Shown here: in pieces, positions 41,054 through 49,035 of the stretch
Position numbering within the stretch: position 1 is the first letter of the stretch
How the letters are laid out: each line of letters begins with the position of its first letter
Assembly (NCBI RefSeq): GCF_001424985.1
Contig: NZ_LMDA01000026.1
Span: 1 to 64,000, forward strand
Source: Rhizobium sp. Root1212
GTDB taxonomy: Bacteria > Pseudomonadota > Alphaproteobacteria > Rhizobiales > Rhizobiaceae
DNA length: 64,000 bases
Reading direction: 5' to 3'
The notes under the pieces: generated by a model
Database searches by the model: none
The model's input: the letters and a program-made list of their open reading frames with translations, nothing else
What the model was told of the DNA's origin: nothing
Translations under genes and position numbers: made by a program

Positions 41054-42729
41054 ATGCCCCGGCAGATCCCGTGGCGGGCCATTCCATCCTGCGGCTGATC
41101 GTCCGGCTGATGAGCGGCGCGCTCTTGAGCAAGATGCTCGGTTTCGTCCGCGAAATCGTCATGGCGCTGATCATCGGCACGGCGCTTGCGGCGGATTCGT
41201 TCCGCACCGCGATTACCGCGGTGCTGCTGCCGATCTCGTTTTTCCAGGCCGAAACCGTGCCTGCGATCCTCATTCCCATGCAGAAGGAGCGGCTTTGCCG
41301 CGGTGCAGCTCCGCAGGGGCTTGCGGCGCTGACGCTGGCGCTCGGCGGCATCAGCGTGCTGATCATGTTTGCAACGCAGCTTGCCGCAGCGCCGCTGGTG
41401 GATGTGCTGGTCGGCGGTTTCAGCCCGGAGGGCAAGGACCTCACGGTGCGGTTCGTCGAGATCATGGCGCTCGCCATGCCCGCTTCGGTGATCCTCAATT
41501 GCCTGGCGGCCGGCGAGATTGCGCTTGGCCGGGCGCGCGTCTCCAATGCGCGGGCGGCGATGCAGAACATGAGCGTGCTCATCGGCCTTGCAGCCGTCGC
41601 GCTCGGCGCGCCGGTGATCGTGCTCGCCTGGGCGTTCAGCCTGTCGTTCAATGCTCTGACGCTGGTGGCGATCCTGATGCTGCGGCGCGAGGGCAATATC
41701 GATTTCAATGCGGCCCGGCCGCACGACATCATCGCGACGATGCGGGAGTTCTTCCGGCGTCTCGGGCCGCTGCTGCCGCTGCCGATGGCCGAACAGCTCA
41801 ATATCTGGCTGGAGCGGCTGCTCACCTCCCGTCTGCAGGGCGGCGCGGTTGCCTCGCTCGACTATGCCCGCACGCTGACGGAAAGCTTTCTGCTGCTGAT
41901 CAGCCAGCCGGTCGGGCTTGCGGTGCTGTCGAGCGGGGGGGTAGGAGGGAGGCTGCACTTTCCATCTTCTCCCCAGCGGGGAGAAGATGCCCGAAGGGCA
42001 GATGAGGGGGTGTCTCCGCTTGCTCCGAGCGAGCCATCCCCCTCATCCGGCGCTGCGCGCCACCTTCTCCCCGCTGGGGAGAAGGGAGGGCAGGCACCCT
42101 CCGCGCAGGAAGCACAGGCCAGAACCATCGTGCGGGTGGTGCTAGCCTTCTCGCTGCCGGCCTCGGCTTTTCTGTTCCTCTTCGCGGAGGATATCGTCAC
42201 CGTCGTCTTTCATCGCGGCGCTTTCGGCGCGACCGGCGTGATGCTGACCAGCCATGCGCTGGAAGGCATTTCGCTTGGCCTCTGGGCTTCCACCCTCGGC
42301 TGGATACTGCTGCGCCTGCTCAATGGCGCGGGCCGCAGCGGACGGGCCGCCTTTATCCTTGTTCTCGCCTATGCCGCTAATATGGCGTTCAACACCGGGG
42401 TCGCGCATTTTCATGGCGGTGAACTGCCGGGGCTGGCCTGGATCGGGTTCGGCGAAAGCGTGCGGGCACTGGTGCTGCTGGCCGGCGTGCTCCTGTCGCT
42501 ACGGCTGAAGGTCGGCTTCTGGGCCGCCTTCTGCCTGGCGCTCATCCCCGCCGGTCTGGTGCTGGCCGGCGGGGATGTCCTCGAAGGTTATATCGACGGC
42601 GTGTTTGCGCGGCTGCTGGCCGGTGGCGCCGTGCTGGGTCTGGGCTGGCTGCTGGCGGCGGCGCTGCTGGTGCCCGGTCTTTTCCGGTTCGTGCTCAGGC
42701 GGCGTTTTCGGGTATCGCCGCGCGTTTGA
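41047..42729 (+). CDS. MurJ/MviN-like polysaccharide lipid flippase interrupted by an in-frame palindromic repeat
   Basis: A 560-aa multispan protein of the MOP exporter superfamily. LLSKMLGFVREIVMALIIGT opens it, and LNIWLERLLTSRLQGGAVAS and the later spans are MurJ-like. Within this locus it more probably flips an EPS lipid intermediate (Wzx role) than lipid II. Residues of about 306-346 (FPSSPQRGEDARRADEGVSP and what follows) come from a 123-bp repeat that keeps the frame. It inserts a proline- and arginine-rich loop right after the span ending SQPVGLAVLSS. Whether the protein still works is open. Overlaps the polymerase-like gene by 7 bp. Confidence 0.75.
   Translation: MVDAPADPVAGHSILRLIVRLMSGALLSKMLGFVREIVMALIIGTALAADSFRTAITAVLLPISFFQAETVPAILIPMQKERLCRGAAPQGLAALTLALGGISVLIMFATQLAAAPLVDVLVGGFSPEGKDLTVRFVEIMALAMPASVILNCLAAGEIALGRARVSNARAAMQNMSVLIGLAAVALGAPVIVLAWAFSLSFNALTLVAILMLRREGNIDFNAARPHDIIATMREFFRRLGPLLPLPMAEQLNIWLERLLTSRLQGGAVASLDYARTLTESFLLLISQPVGLAVLSSGGVGGRLHFPSSPQRGEDARRADEGVSPLAPSEPSPSSGAARHLLPAGEKGGQAPSAQEAQARTIVRVVLAFSLPASAFLFLFAEDIVTVVFHRGAFGATGVMLTSHALEGISLGLWASTLGWILLRLLNGAGRSGRAAFILVLAYAANMAFNTGVAHFHGGELPGLAWIGFGESVRALVLLAGVLLSLRLKVGFWAAFCLALIPAGLVLAGGDVLEGYIDGVFARLLAGGAVLGLGWLLAAALLVPGLFRFVLRRRFRVSPRV
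41963..42085. repeat. Composite palindromic repeat inserted in frame in the flippase gene (family A, full copy)
   Basis: CATCTTCTCCCC/GGGGAGAAGATG (12-bp stem, 3-base loop) opens the element; GATGAGGGGG (42001-42010) pairs with CCCCCTCATC (42038-42047); CCTTCTCCCC/GGGGAGAAGG closes it. All three pairings are perfect. At 123 bp, a multiple of three, it adds 41 codons without a stop. A half copy lies at 48919-48966. Confidence 0.9.
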
Positions 42730-43756
42730 CCTTCCAGCGCGGCAGCCGCTCGTTGAGATAGCGATCGGCAAACCACGACAGGAAGACCAGAACGATCGAC
42801 ATCTCGATCAGCCCCAGCGTGGTTGCCGCAAGGCTCGACAGGATCAGCAGCGGGAAATGCAGCACGTAAAGCCCAAAGGAAATCGAGGCCACCACGGCGG
42901 CCGGTTTTTCGACCCGCCGTGCCTTTCCCGCAAGCCACGCGCCAAGCGGCCCGAAGCCGAGGATTACAGTGAAAAACGCCACGACGAAATGGCGCAGTTG
43001 CAGGAAGGGATAGACGCCCAGCCCCTGAAACCCCTGCCGCCAGACATCCACCGCCGCGACCGCGCAGAGCAGCGCGAGCCATGTGAGCGGCACCCGCAGC
43101 GCGGCAAGGCGACGCTTGCCCTCCAGATAGGCCTCGGCCGCCATCGCGCCGGTCCACCACACGCCGTAATAGGCCAGCACCAGAGTCCAGTCATTGGGCG
43201 CCAGCGTGAAGCTGAGATAGGAGAGGCAACTGACGAGGCCGACCAGATGGCTGGTCCGCGCGCCGAATTCGCGCCAGGCGATCGTCGCGAACGGATAGAG
43301 CAGGTAGAAGAAGATTTCGTAGGAGAGCGTCCACAGGGCCGCATTGCCGAGGAACGGATCGACGATCACCCCCGGCTTCAGGGCGGCGATGTCCTGCAGG
43401 GCAAACAGCGTTCCGAAAAGCTGCGCCATGCTGAAGGTCGAGGCGAGCCGGCCATCGATGAAGGCGACGGCGACTGAAACCAGCATGGCGAAGATCAGCG
43501 TCGGATAGATGCGCCGGATGCGGCGGAAAAAATAGCCGAACCCTTCCGTCGCGCGGTCCCGCTCATTGGCATGGATGACGAAGCCGCTCAGCAGGAAAAA
43601 CAGGATCACCGCTTCCTGCCCGAAGCGGAAGAGGAGCCCGATCTCCCCCGTCCAGCCGCGCTCGACCGCGACATGATAGAGCACGACGTAAACCGCCGCC
43701 GCCGCTCGGGTCAGATCGAGCAAGGCGACGGTTTTCCTGCCGAGACGGTTTTGCAT
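42695..43756 (-). CDS. Acyltransferase 3 family membrane protein (OafA/ExoZ-like)
   Basis: A 353-aa membrane acyltransferase with about ten spans. DLTRAAAAVYVVLYHVAVER holds the conserved Arg and His, and RIRRIYPTLIFA the second motif. These enzymes O-acetylate or succinylate sugars of surface polysaccharides. I chose the ATG at 43756 behind GGGAGC; the open frame continues upstream into the promoter. Its 3' end overlaps the flippase gene by 35 bp, a convergent arrangement that forces antisense overlap. Confidence 0.85.
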   Translation of the reverse strand: MQNRLGRKTVALLDLTRAAAAVYVVLYHVAVERGWTGEIGLLFRFGQEAVILFFLLSGFVIHANERDRATEGFGYFFRRIRRIYPTLIFAMLVSVAVAFIDGRLASTFSMAQLFGTLFALQDIAALKPGVIVDPFLGNAALWTLSYEIFFYLLYPFATIAWREFGARTSHLVGLVSCLSYLSFTLAPNDWTLVLAYYGVWWTGAMAAEAYLEGKRRLAALRVPLTWLALLCAVAAVDVWRQGFQGLGVYPFLQLRHFVVAFFTVILGFGPLGAWLAGKARRVEKPAAVVASISFGLYVLHFPLLILSSLAATTLGLIEMSIVLVFLSWFADRYLNERLPRWKVKRAAIPENAA

Positions 43757-44011
43757 GAACGGGCTCCCATGGTCCGGGCGGGACACGCTATCACAATCTA
43801 TAAGTTGTGTTCGTCGTGCCGGAACGATTCTCGGCGCCACGACTCACGCTCCAATATTGCGTATCATAGATTGTATATTCGGGGAAATATGCAAAAAAAT
43901 ACAAACTATGGGCGCGTACATTAGGGTTTTGGTAAATGCGCCGTGGTGAAGTGTACACGGAAAGATTGTCGATGGGCCGTTGCCGATCCGGTCCTTTAGA
44001 AGAGGTGATCC
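43757..44011. promoter_or_regulatory. AT-rich divergent promoter region with repeated ATAGATTGT-type motifs
   Basis: This 255-bp gap lies between the acyltransferase (minus) and the 49-aa gene (plus). CACAA/TTGTG (43792-43796, 43805-43809) forms an inverted repeat. ACAATCTAT (43793-43801) recurs inverted as ATAGATTGT (43866-43874). Such paired motifs suggest a regulator binding two sites. I see no gene in it. Confidence 0.45.
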
Positions 44012-44161
44012 ATGACGAAACAGACCTATACGAGTGATCTGCTCGCCGCGGCGAAACTCGCCGCTGCCAGGGAAAACGATCCTTTTCTCGTCTACCTCAT
44101 CAACATGGCGATCGAACGCGCCAATGTCGCGCAGCCCGTGGAAGCCCAGAAGCCTAACTGA
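44012..44161 (+). CDS. Small protein of unknown function in the exopolysaccharide locus
   Basis: A 49-aa protein starting MTKQTYTSDLLAAAKLAAAR. It looks amphipathic and helical, with no membrane span and no signal peptide (FLVYLINMAIERANVAQPV in the second half). GAGGTGATCC precedes the ATG, and it lies 27 bp upstream of the second acyltransferase gene in the same direction. I do not recognise the family; the good ribosome-binding site and context support it being real. Confidence 0.6.
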   Translation: MTKQTYTSDLLAAAKLAAARENDPFLVYLINMAIERANVAQPVEAQKPN

Positions 44162-44188
44162 CCCCCCGCTCATCATGGAGTTTTCCCG

Positions 44189-45259
44189 ATGCCAGGCACC
44201 GCGCCCAAGCAGAGTATCGTCGGCCTGCATTATCTGAGGGCGCTGGCCACCGTGCTGGTCGTCGTCAATCACTCGATCGACACCGCCTCGTTCCCGAAAT
44301 ATTTCGGTCCGGGGGCGCTGACCTCTTTCTTCGAGGGCGGCGCCGGTGAGATCGATTTCTTCTTCATCATGAGCGGGCTGATCATGGTGTCGTCATCGAC
44401 GGATAAGGTGACCGGCCGGCCGAAGCTGACGGCGGGCCAGTTCCTGCGCCGCCGGGCCGAGCGGGTCGTTCCGCTGCTCTGGTTTGCCGTCATCCTGTTC
44501 AATATCGCGCTGTTCAGCGCCTTCGGCCGGATCGATGTGATGGGCAGCCTCAGGACGATCAGCTTCTGGCCGGTCGGCGATGTCGTGCCCTTCGTCGCCT
44601 GGACGATCCGTTACGAGGTGGTGTTCTATCTCGTCTTCAGCCTTTGTTTTCTCTGGCAGCCGCGGCTCTGGCCGCTGATGCTGCTCTGGAGCGGGGCCTC
44701 GCTCGCCCGCCTTGTGCTGGGCGACGGCGTCTCCTTCGATGACGGCACCTTCGTCGGCTTCCTGTTCAGCCCCTACAATATCGAGTTCGGCTTCGGCATT
44801 CTGATCGGGCTTGCCATGCGGCGCTGGCGCGGCATGGTGGAACTGCCGGGCCAGCTGACGATCCTGATCGTGCTGGTGCTGGGGCTGCGCGCCATCGTGC
44901 AGTATTTCGACCTGAAGATGGGAAGCCTCGCCATGATCCTGTCGATCGCGCCGCTGACCATCGGCATCACGCTCATCGCCGCCTATACGACGCCGCCGCG
45001 GGTCTCGCGGCTGATGATGGCGTTGGGCGACGCTTCCTATTCGATCTTCCTGCTGCACCCGATCTTCATGTCGCCGATCCTGCTGCTCCTGACCAAGATC
45101 GCCCCCGGCCTGTCCACCAGCTATGCCGCGCTGATGACGGCGGCCATCTCGACGGCGCTCGGATACTGGGGCCATGTGGCGGTGGAAAAGCGGCTGGCGA
45201 AAATCCCGTGGTCGACGCTGCTGTCGCCGGCGGCGGCCTCGCGCGATCCTTCGGCGTGA
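44189..45259 (+). CDS. Acyltransferase 3 family membrane protein (ExoZ-like)
   Basis: A 356-aa acyltransferase with many membrane spans. GLHYLRALATVLVVVNHSID carries the conserved Arg and His, and RRAERVVPLLWFAVILF the second signature; WTIRYEVVFYLVFSLCF corresponds to the WTL.YE motif. It probably acetylates a sugar in the exopolysaccharide. A bidirectional terminator follows directly. The two acyltransferases may modify different sugars or positions. Confidence 0.87.
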   Translation: MPGTAPKQSIVGLHYLRALATVLVVVNHSIDTASFPKYFGPGALTSFFEGGAGEIDFFFIMSGLIMVSSSTDKVTGRPKLTAGQFLRRRAERVVPLLWFAVILFNIALFSAFGRIDVMGSLRTISFWPVGDVVPFVAWTIRYEVVFYLVFSLCFLWQPRLWPLMLLWSGASLARLVLGDGVSFDDGTFVGFLFSPYNIEFGFGILIGLAMRRWRGMVELPGQLTILIVLVLGLRAIVQYFDLKMGSLAMILSIAPLTIGITLIAAYTTPPRVSRLMMALGDASYSIFLLHPIFMSPILLLLTKIAPGLSTSYAALMTAAISTALGYWGHVAVEKRLAKIPWSTLLSPAAASRDPSA

Positions 45260-45267
45260 CAAAAAAA

Positions 45268-45300
45268 CGGCCGGCCCCTTTCGGAGCCGGCCGCTGTTTT
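45268..45300. terminator. Bidirectional terminator between convergent genes
   Basis: An 8-bp perfect stem CGGCCGGC/GCCGGCCG with a ten-base loop has AAAAAAA on its left side (45261-45267) and CTGTTTT on its right, so it can serve both the acyltransferase gene and the convergent hydrolase gene. Confidence 0.85.
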
Positions 45301-45313
45301 GGGCCGGAAGCGC

Positions 45314-46003
45314 TTACTTGGCCGGGTTCGGGCCGATGGTCTTGCCGTGGGTGACGCGTTCCTCGCCTTTGTGGACCATGGTGACGGCATAATCGATGCC
45401 CATGCCGTAGCCGCCAGAATGCTCCTTCACCAGGCCGGTGACGGCATTGTAGGTTTCCTTGTGCGCCCAGTCGCGCTGCCATTCGAGCAGCACCTGCTGC
45501 CAGGTGACCGGGATGACGCCGGCCTGAACCATGCGGTCCATGGCATACTTGTGCGCATCGACGGAGGTGCCGCCGGACGCATCGGCGACCATGTAGATTT
45601 CATAATCCGAAACGTCATGGAGTGCCGAAAGCGCGAAGGTGGTGTTGCACACTTCGGTCCAGAGGCCGGAGACGACGATCTTCTTGCGGCCGTTGGCGGC
45701 GTTCTTCGCCAGGGCGTCTCGAACGTTCTGGTCGTCCCAGGAGTTCATCGAGGTGCGCTCCAGAATGTCGTTTTCCGGGAAGACGGCGAGCAGTTCCGGG
45801 TAGGTGTGGCCGGAGAAGGACAGGGTTTCGACCGTGGTGATGGTGGTCGGGATGTTGAAGATCTTGGCGGCCTTGGCGAGGCCGACGACATTGTTCTTCA
45901 GCGTCTGGCGGTCGATCGACTGGACGCCGAAAGCCATCTGCGGCTGCTGGTCGATGAAGATGAGCTGGCTGTTCTTGGGGGTCAGGACTTCGAGCTTCGA
46001 CAT
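45314..46003 (-). CDS. Isochorismatase-family cysteine hydrolase (YcaC-like)
   Basis: A 229-aa cysteine hydrolase. The catalytic triad residues are visible: Asp18 in FIDQQPQ, Lys108 in GRKKIVVSG and Cys119 in LWTEVCNTTF. The full length and C-terminal QRDWAHKETYNAVTGLVKEH match YcaC, whose substrate is unknown; nicotinamidases and ureido hydrolases are in the same superfamily. It is monocistronic, with a long AT-rich upstream region that contains a palindrome flanked by direct repeats. Confidence 0.87.
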   Translation of the reverse strand: MSKLEVLTPKNSQLIFIDQQPQMAFGVQSIDRQTLKNNVVGLAKAAKIFNIPTTITTVETLSFSGHTYPELLAVFPENDILERTSMNSWDDQNVRDALAKNAANGRKKIVVSGLWTEVCNTTFALSALHDVSDYEIYMVADASGGTSVDAHKYAMDRMVQAGVIPVTWQQVLLEWQRDWAHKETYNAVTGLVKEHSGGYGMGIDYAVTMVHKGEERVTHGKTIGPNPAK

Positions 46004-46330
46004 GGTCTTCTCCTCTCTCGGGTGGGGTGGCAGGGCGGGGTTTTTGGCCTCGTTCCTGCCGTTTCTGCGGTGATGTCTTCGATGGAGATAGGTGTAGCGG
46101 CTTCGAGCTTATTGCTGAATTGCAACAATATTGTCGATTGAATTGCGAATATCGAAATAATCGGCTGGCACCGTTTCTCCTCCATCATGGGTGGATCGAT
46201 ATTGCCCCTGCGCGGCTTCCGGCTCTTGTCGGAAATATCCGTCTTTTGAACAGTCTCTCATGTTTCCGGCCCTGACGCTCCTGCCTGCACGCCGGCCATG
46301 AAAAATTCATCATCGCTATGTTAGCAACCC
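46004..46330. promoter_or_regulatory. Non-coding region upstream of the YcaC-like gene with a palindrome and flanking direct repeats
   Basis: A perfect palindrome ACAATATTGT (46125-46134) is flanked by direct repeats TGAATTGC (46116-46123 and 46139-46146), 23 bp apart. This arrangement, about 110 bp upstream of the hydrolase start, is a likely regulator site. No gene is seen in this stretch. Confidence 0.45.
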
Positions 46331-46372
46331 TTGACAGACGCCGGTGGGTTGGGTATCTGAGTAAACGTTAAC
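46331..46372 (+). promoter_or_regulatory. Promoter and LacI-type operator of the fructoside operon regulator
   Basis: TTGACA at 46331, 17 bp spacer, and TATCTG at 46354 form a good sigma-70 promoter. GTAAACGTTAAC (46361-46372) overlaps the expected transcription start and is a near-palindrome centred on AACGTT, typical of LacI-family operators; TTGGGT (46349) and ACCCAA (46371) extend outer symmetry. This implies autorepression by the LacI-type protein. Confidence 0.7.
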
Positions 46373-46394
46373 CCAAGTGGGAGAGGCAGGGGTC

Positions 46395-47393
46395 TTGGCA
46401 ACATCGCTTTCCGACATCGCGGAACGGGCGGGCGTCTCGGTGAAGACGGTTTCCGGCGCGTTGCACGGCGGCTCTGCCCGCATGTCGGACGATACGCGCC
46501 TGAAGATCAAGACCATCGCGGAAGAACTCGGCTATGTCACCAATCTTGCGGCGCGCGGCGTGCGCCAGGGCTGGTTGCCGCTGGTGGGCGTCGTGTCCGA
46601 TGGCCTGATCACCTCGCCGTTCGCGACCGAGATCGTCCGCGGTCTCGATGGCGCGGCGCGCAGTGCCGGCATGGCGGTGTTTGCGGTCAACCACAGCAGC
46701 GGCCAGTCGATCGGCGCGGTGCTGGACGAAGTGCAGCAGTTCCGTCCGCGGGCCGTGGCCTATGCGGCGATGTATCACAAGGATGTCGCCTTGCCGGGTA
46801 AGCTGACCGGCGCCGTCGGCGTCATGATCAACTGCCGCGAGACCGACGGCCGCGTCACGTCGCTGGTACCGGACGAAGAGGGTGGCGCCGAGGAAATCGT
46901 GCGCTATCTCCTTGCCGCCGGCCGCCGCCGCATCGCCTTCATCAACCTGCCGGGCATTCTGGCCGGCGAGCTGCGCGAGAAGGGCTTTCGCAAGGCATTG
47001 GGCGAGGCGGGCATCGCGCCCGTAGGCGTCTTTCCGGCCGTGCGCCGCAGCGTCTACAGCGACCGCGCGCCGACCCTTGTCGCCTCCCATATGGAGGCGC
47101 TCCTGAATTCCGGTCAAAAGCCGGATGCCATCCTGTGCGGCAACGACCGCGTGGCGATGGAAGTCTATGCGGCGCTGGCGCGTGCCGGTCTTCGCATACC
47201 CGACGATATCGCGGTGGCGAGCTTCGACAACCAGGTCGAGCTTGCCTCGCGGCTGGACCCGCCTTTGACGACGATGGCCCTGCCGCACCGCGCCATGGGC
47301 CGCCTTGCCATGGAGATCCTCCTGGCAGAGCAGCCCGAACCACCGCATCTGCGGAAACTGCCGTTCCATCTGGTCGAACGGGCATCCGTCTGA
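46395..47393 (+). CDS. LacI-family transcriptional repressor of the fructoside operon
   Basis: A 332-aa LacI-type repressor. I prefer the TTG at 46395, giving MATSLSDIAERAGVSVKTVSG, the canonical N-terminal HTH; a GTG at 46377 would add six residues. The hinge RGVRQGWLPLVGVV is followed by a sugar-binding domain with LCGNDRVAMEVYAALARAGLR and VASFDNQVEL. It should sense a sugar, probably sucrose or a fructooligosaccharide, released or imported by the operon that starts 35 bp downstream. Confidence 0.85.
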   Translation: MATSLSDIAERAGVSVKTVSGALHGGSARMSDDTRLKIKTIAEELGYVTNLAARGVRQGWLPLVGVVSDGLITSPFATEIVRGLDGAARSAGMAVFAVNHSSGQSIGAVLDEVQQFRPRAVAYAAMYHKDVALPGKLTGAVGVMINCRETDGRVTSLVPDEEGGAEEIVRYLLAAGRRRIAFINLPGILAGELREKGFRKALGEAGIAPVGVFPAVRRSVYSDRAPTLVASHMEALLNSGQKPDAILCGNDRVAMEVYAALARAGLRIPDDIAVASFDNQVELASRLDPPLTTMALPHRAMGRLAMEILLAEQPEPPHLRKLPFHLVERASV

Positions 47394-47428
47394 ACATTTA
47401 CTAGCGTCCCAACAGGAGGAGAATACCA

Positions 47429-48733
47429 ATGAGGACAGCAATGGGTAATCGTTTACTTTCGACGCTCTTCGCGTCCGCCGCGCTTGTGGCGACCGCCGGT
47501 TTCGCTGAAGCGAAGACCGTCATCCACGTCATGCACCAGGGCGATCCCGGCTGGGTGAAGGCTTACGGCGACGTCGCCACCCGCTTCGAGGCCGCCAATC
47601 CCGATGTCGACATCGAGATGATCTACGCGCCGCATGACGCCTATAACGAAAAGTTCAGCGCCGCCGTCATGGCCAAGCAGCTGCCGGATATCATGGAACT
47701 GGACGCGCCGTTCCTGGCCAACTACGTCTGGTCGGGCTATTTGCAGCCGGTCAAGCCGCTCATCGACAAGGACCTGCTCGATGACATGACGGATTCCAAC
47801 ATCGCCCAGGGCACCTATCCGATCGACAAGGACCTCTATGCGATCGGCCTCACGGACTCCTCGGTCGTCCTCTACGGCAACAAGAAGTATCTCGAAGCCA
47901 TCGGCGCCCGCATTCCGAAGTCGGTCGACGACGCCTGGACCCGCGAGGAATTCGAAGGCTATCTCGAAAAGCTCTCCAAGCTCGAAGGCGTGAAGTGGCC
48001 GATCGACACCTTCCGCGGCTACGGCATCAAGACCGAGTGGATCACTTACGCTTATGGCCCGCTGCTCGAAAGCGCCGGCTGCGACCTGATCGACCGCAAG
48101 ACCTGGAAGGCCGGCGGCACGCTCGACGGCGAAGCCTGCGTCAAGGCGCTGACGATGATGCAGGATTGGGTGAAGAAGGGCTGGGTCGTGCCGACCTCGT
48201 CCGGTACCAACCAGTTCTACGCTGAAGGCCAGCCGGCAGCGCTCGCCATGGGCGGCCACTGGTTCTACGCGGAAGCATCGGCGGCCATGAAAGACAATAT
48301 TGTCGTCATGCCGCTGCCGAAGATCGGCGAGAAGGGCGTGAGCCCGAACGGCACCTGGATCTGGGGCATTTCCGCGACCTCGGAAAACCCTGAGATTGCC
48401 GGCAAGTTCCTGAGCTTCCTGTTGAAGGACAAGGAATATCGCGACTACGCCAAGACCCAGTCCGCCTATCCGGGTCTGAAGAGCTTTGCCGCCGAATCTC
48501 CGCTTTATGCGGAAGGCGGCGCGCTCGCCATCGCCTTCGAGCAGGCATCGAAGACCGCCGTTGCCCGTCCGCCGCACCCGGCCTATCCGACGATCACCTC
48601 GGCCTTCATGCAGGCCGTCGACAAGATCTTCAACGGTGGCGACGCGCAGGAAGCCCTGACCGCCGCCGCCCAGAAGATCGACGAGGATATCGAAGACAAC
48701 GCCGGCTACCCGCCCTTCGACGAACAGAAGTAA
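47429..48733 (+). CDS. ABC transporter sugar-binding protein (family 1)
   Basis: A 434-aa periplasmic sugar-binding protein. A Sec signal peptide covers residues 1-28 (cleavage after FAEA), and the mature part starts KTVIHVMHQGDPGWVKAYGD. LDAPFLANYVWSGYLQPV and MGGHWFYAEASA are typical CUT1 ligand-domain segments. It delivers a di- or oligosaccharide to the two permeases. GGAGGAG lies upstream of the ATG. A 302-bp gap with palindromic repeats separates it from the permeases, perhaps giving it higher expression. Confidence 0.88.
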   Translation: MRTAMGNRLLSTLFASAALVATAGFAEAKTVIHVMHQGDPGWVKAYGDVATRFEAANPDVDIEMIYAPHDAYNEKFSAAVMAKQLPDIMELDAPFLANYVWSGYLQPVKPLIDKDLLDDMTDSNIAQGTYPIDKDLYAIGLTDSSVVLYGNKKYLEAIGARIPKSVDDAWTREEFEGYLEKLSKLEGVKWPIDTFRGYGIKTEWITYAYGPLLESAGCDLIDRKTWKAGGTLDGEACVKALTMMQDWVKKGWVVPTSSGTNQFYAEGQPAALAMGGHWFYAEASAAMKDNIVVMPLPKIGEKGVSPNGTWIWGISATSENPEIAGKFLSFLLKDKEYRDYAKTQSAYPGLKSFAAESPLYAEGGALAIAFEQASKTAVARPPHPAYPTITSAFMQAVDKIFNGGDAQEALTAAAQKIDEDIEDNAGYPPFDEQK

Positions 48734-48771
48734 GGCGATGAGGAATGCGGCATGTTCGGACCATGCCGCAC

Positions 48772-48898
48772 ACCCCCTCTGTCAGCAAGGCTGACATCTC
48801 CTCCTCAAGGGGGAGATCGGGAAAGAGAGGCTGACCCCAGCCAATCTCCTCCCTTGAGGGGGATATGCCCGACCGGGCAGAGGGGGGTAGAGCGGCAA
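48772..48898. repeat. Large palindromic intergenic repeat, family B, copy 2
   Basis: Begins ACCCCCTCTGTCAGC and ends CAGAGGGGGGT, with inner blocks CTCAAGGGGGAGAT and AATCTCCTCCCTTGAGG. It is the second copy of the element at 25480-25606. Its tail TAGAGCGGCAA reappears at 53675-53695. It sits in the 302-bp gap 48734-49035, where no gene is seen. Confidence 0.85.
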
Positions 48899-48918
48899 TC
48901 TCCGAATGTGCCGAGAGA

Positions 48919-48966
48919 CCCCCCTCATCCGGCCCTTCGGGCCAACTCTCCCCGGCGGGGAGAAGG
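48919..48966. repeat. Palindromic repeat, family A, half copy
   Basis: CCCCCCTCATCCGGCCC followed by CTCTCCCCGGCGGGGAGAAGG repeats the second half of the element in the flippase gene (42038-42085). It directly follows the family B copy. Confidence 0.8.
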
Positions 48967-49035
48967 AACCGAGCGGCGACCCCTACAAAAACGTTCCAAT
49001 TCCATCCTGGGAGGATGACCGATGAGGAGGAGACA

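Noticed and set aside
41047-42729. Flippase gene as a clear pseudogene
   Set aside because: The 123-bp insertion keeps the frame and adds no stop, and the remaining membrane segments are intact, so loss of function is not shown.
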